This document shows, one piece after another, positions 3,874-5,367 of a stretch of 5,367 nt of DNA. The notes beneath the pieces were generated by a model. It worked only from the letters and a program-made list of their open reading frames with translations. It made no database searches and was not told where the DNA came from. This DNA comes from a bacterium CG2_30_54_10 (GTDB lineage: Bacteria > Muiribacteriota > Ozemobacteria > Ozemobacterales > Ozemobacteraceae), in NCBI GenBank assembly GCA_001872985.1, contig MNYA01000337.1:1-5367 (forward strand), read 5' to 3'. How positions within the stretch are numbered: the stretch's first letter is position 1; each line of letters opens with the position of its first letter. The translations under genes and the position numbers were made by a program.

Positions 3874-5367
3874 TCAGCGGGCACTTGGCTCTCCCTCCCT
3901 CAACACATTGAGAAACTGCTCAAGCATATCTTCAAACCTGTTTTTTTCAAGGAATTGCCCCTTGGCGCCGTTTGAAAGGATTTGCCAAAAAGCGGGTTCA
4001 GTCGCCCGGCGAAGAGCCGCAACAAGGCCTTCCCCATCGTTTGGCTGCACCAGAAGGCCGTTGACCCCGTCGGTTACAACCTCGGGAATTCCGCCCACAC
4101 GCGTTGCCAGACACGGTATTCCCCACCGCATAGCTTCCAGAAGGGAGATCGGGATTCCCTCCCCGAGAGAGCCAAGCAGGGCAATGTGAATATCCGGATA
4201 AAACCGGTCCATGTCTGCCCTGAAACCCCAGAAAACAAGCCTTTTTCCAAGTGGCCCATTGCAGAAGCGTTCTTCAAGTGACTTTCGCTCGGGCCCATCA
4301 CCCAGGATCCAAATCCGGAATTCGGGCAACGTGGAAACGTGCGCCTCAAGCGCAGCCAGAGCCCACGCATGGCCTTTGTTTGCATGGAGTTTGGCCGCGA
4401 TGGCAATCGTCCATGGTGGTCCAGGGCGGCGATCGATCGAAATCGGCGGAAACGGTATGCTGTTCGAAAGAAGCGTCACCGCTTCGGGATCAATCCCCTG
4501 AACGATCAGGTGTTCCCGTACGGCTGATGAGACGGCGATGAGACGCCGGCAGTTCTTGTAATAGACCGCCCGGTTCAGCCCATGAACGTGCGCCGCAACG
4601 AAAAGAGGCATGATACGAGCCAGCATTCCGGCCGTGAGTGCCGCCCGGTTCAGATGCGCGCTTACCAGCCTGAAACGGTTTCTGGTAAGGTCGCGCCATA
4701 AGCGAAAGAAGAAGAAAAACCCGCCCGCCTTCAGCGATGCGATGCTTCCCGTGGCACCGACAGTCTCCAGCTGATCGGCAAGATGCTTCCCGGCACAGGT
4801 GAAGGTAATCCGCCAACCGCGCCGGGCCAAGGTTTCCGCCAGGGAAATCGCCACGCGTTCACCACCTCCAAGCCCCCCCGAAGAAATCGCCATGTGCAAA
4901 CGCCGCCGTTCCGGCGCGAGCCTTGCATACATATCAAGGTGCATTCGCACTGCATTCGCCCTCGAAAACTCCGCCTCAACGCGAGCACGCCCTGCGAGTC
5001 CCATCCGACGCCGCTCAGCGGGATCAAGAAGCAGCTCCTCTAGCGCTACGGAAAGGGCGAGCGAATCATCAACCGGTACAAGACGACCGCTTCGGCCGCT
5101 TCCAGTGCTTCCGGCGCTTTCACCATTCACGATATTCGCGACGTTCGCGACGTTCACGACGTTTACGGTGCTCACGACCCTCGCAACGCTCACACCATCT
5201 CCGCCGCCTCTGCTGCCTTCTACGCCGCCGCCCTCGCCTTCTACGCTTTTGCCTCCTACTCCACCACTGCCGCCGCCGCCGTCTCCGCCATTTTCACCAT
5301 CTCCGGCGCCTCTGCCGCCATCTCCGGTGCCTCTGCCGCCGTCTCCGGTGCCTCTGCCGCCGTCTCC
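3874..5367 (-). CDS. Tandem GT4-type glycosyltransferase, 5' partial, with in-frame low-complexity insert
   Basis: The frame is open from the stop at 3874-3876 to the window edge (497 codons visible), so the gene most likely starts outside the window; a GTG at 5193 is a possible but poorly supported internal start. In order: residues 1-93 are low complexity, first a Gly-rich tract with GDGGRGT heptads, then (V/A)N(V/I) triplets, then xGS triplets. Residues 94-152 (GRLVPVDD to about LDMYARLAP) look like the C-terminal tail of one GT4 domain. From about 157 a second, essentially complete GT-B domain follows: SSGGLGGGERV (162-171) in the N-terminal Rossmann fold, AKLHANKGH (325-333), ILGDGPERKSLEERF (354-368), the EX7E motif EGIPISLLE (403-411), and GGIPEVVTDGVNGLLV (425-440). 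Such enzymes transfer a sugar from a nucleotide donor to a lipid-linked or surface glycan in the cytoplasm or at the membrane; donor and acceptor cannot be told. A run of five Phe (217-221) precedes the first linker. A split start at the Met at 4893 is possible but has a weak ribosome site. Confidence 0.85.
   Translation of the reverse strand, partial: GDGGRGTGDGGRGTGDGGRGAGDGENGGDGGGGSGGVGGKSVEGEGGGVEGSRGGGDGVSVARVVSTVNVVNVANVANIVNGESAGSTGSGRSGRLVPVDDSLALSVALEELLLDPAERRRMGLAGRARVEAEFSRANAVRMHLDMYARLAPERRRLHMAISSGGLGGGERVAISLAETLARRGWRITFTCAGKHLADQLETVGATGSIASLKAGGFFFFFRLWRDLTRNRFRLVSAHLNRAALTAGMLARIMPLFVAAHVHGLNRAVYYKNCRRLIAVSSAVREHLIVQGIDPEAVTLLSNSIPFPPISIDRRPGPPWTIAIAAKLHANKGHAWALAALEAHVSTLPEFRIWILGDGPERKSLEERFCNGPLGKRLVFWGFRADMDRFYPDIHIALLGSLGEGIPISLLEAMRWGIPCLATRVGGIPEVVTDGVNGLLVQPNDGEGLVAALRRATEPAFWQILSNGAKGQFLEKNRFEDMLEQFLNVLREGEPSAR
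5088..5123 (+). repeat. 9-nt degenerate tandem repeat (xGS codon triplets)
   Basis: Four 9-nt units of the form YGCTTYNNN (CGCTTCGGC, CGCTTCCAG, TGCTTCCGG, CGCTTTCAC) lie next to each other. On the minus strand they encode GES, AGS, TGS and GRS triplets just before the conserved GRLVP of the glycosyltransferase tail. The period is a multiple of three, so changes in copy number would keep the frame. Confidence 0.65.
5122..5193 (+). repeat. 9-nt tandem repeat, about eight units, inside the glycosyltransferase gene
   Basis: Eight consecutive 9-nt units (ACCATTCAC, GATATTCGC, GACGTTCGC, GACGTTCAC, GACGTTTAC, GGTGCTCAC, GACCCTCGC, AACGCTCAC) share the core GACGTTCRC. The middle units are nearly identical and the outer ones more diverged, as expected for expansion by slippage. 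On the minus strand they encode VSV-ARV-VST-VNV-VNV-ANV-ANI-VNG. Confidence 0.8.
5299..5367 (+). repeat. 21-nt minisatellite running off the window edge
   Basis: Units at 5299-5319, 5320-5340 and 5341-5361 follow RTCTCCGGYGCCTCTGCCGCC and differ only at two positions; a fourth unit begins at 5362 and is cut by the window end. On the minus strand each encodes the heptapeptide GDGGRGT (or GDGGRGA). Near-identity of the units suggests recent expansion. The adjoining 5194-5298 is a diverged Gly-rich extension with no stop in the minus-strand frame. Confidence 0.88.

Noticed and set aside
3585..3884. Minus-strand 99-codon open frame across the intergenic repeats
   Set aside because: Its translation (HFDRREKS, RRREDLSHSFEMT) is just the palindromic repeat read as protein; there is no domain or ribosome site, and it overlaps the end of the glycosyltransferase.
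4705..4719. Run of five phenylalanine codons in the glycosyltransferase as a slippage or frameshift site
   Set aside because: The frame is intact on both sides and the codons are mixed TTT/TTC, so no frameshift is evident.
5088..5367. CRISPR-like array
   Set aside because: Units are 9 or 21 nt, directly abutting with no unique spacers, and are in-frame coding repeats.

Overview
The window is a bacterial chromosomal or contig segment of moderately high G+C. It holds three protein-coding genes separated and partly invaded by a family of short palindromic, MITE-like repeats. No ribosomal or transfer RNA gene, transposase or CRISPR array is visible. The phylum cannot be fixed from the sequence. 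A deoxyhypusine-synthase-like gene, a multidomain diguanylate cyclase and dense dispersed palindromes suggest a free-living, probably Gram-negative lineage from a poorly sampled group; this is inference only.

Layout. Positions 1-91 hold the right end of a repeat copy followed by a fragment of a second repeat. A GTG-initiated deoxyhypusine synthase family gene follows (92-1360, +). Its last ~50 codons are supplied by an inverted copy of the repeat (1203-1349) that sits between near-identical 8-bp direct repeats. Only 24 bp later comes a membrane-bound diguanylate cyclase (1385-3433, +) with extracytoplasmic sensor, HAMP, GAF and GGDEF domains, a GGEEF active site and an RAED inhibitory site. 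The 440-bp stretch 3434-3873 lies between convergent genes and is almost wholly repeats: one full element (3481-3615), a second element with the same ends but a different interior (3624-3769) between perfect 8-bp direct repeats, and a remnant (3778-3861). On the minus strand, 3874-5367 is a glycosyltransferase gene that stays open to the window edge. It carries a GT-B (GT4-type) domain, preceded by the C-terminal tail of another GT4 domain, preceded by an in-frame low-complexity tract of 21-nt and 9-nt tandem repeats.

How the parts relate. The first two genes are co-directional and may be co-transcribed, which would put a polyamine-type aminobutyl-transfer enzyme next to a c-di-GMP synthase. 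The glycosyltransferase converges on them and probably belongs to a cell-surface polysaccharide locus continuing beyond position 5367. The most notable signals are the shared-terminus repeat family, which has modified the C terminus of a protein, and the in-frame tandem-repeat expansion inside a tandem glycosyltransferase.
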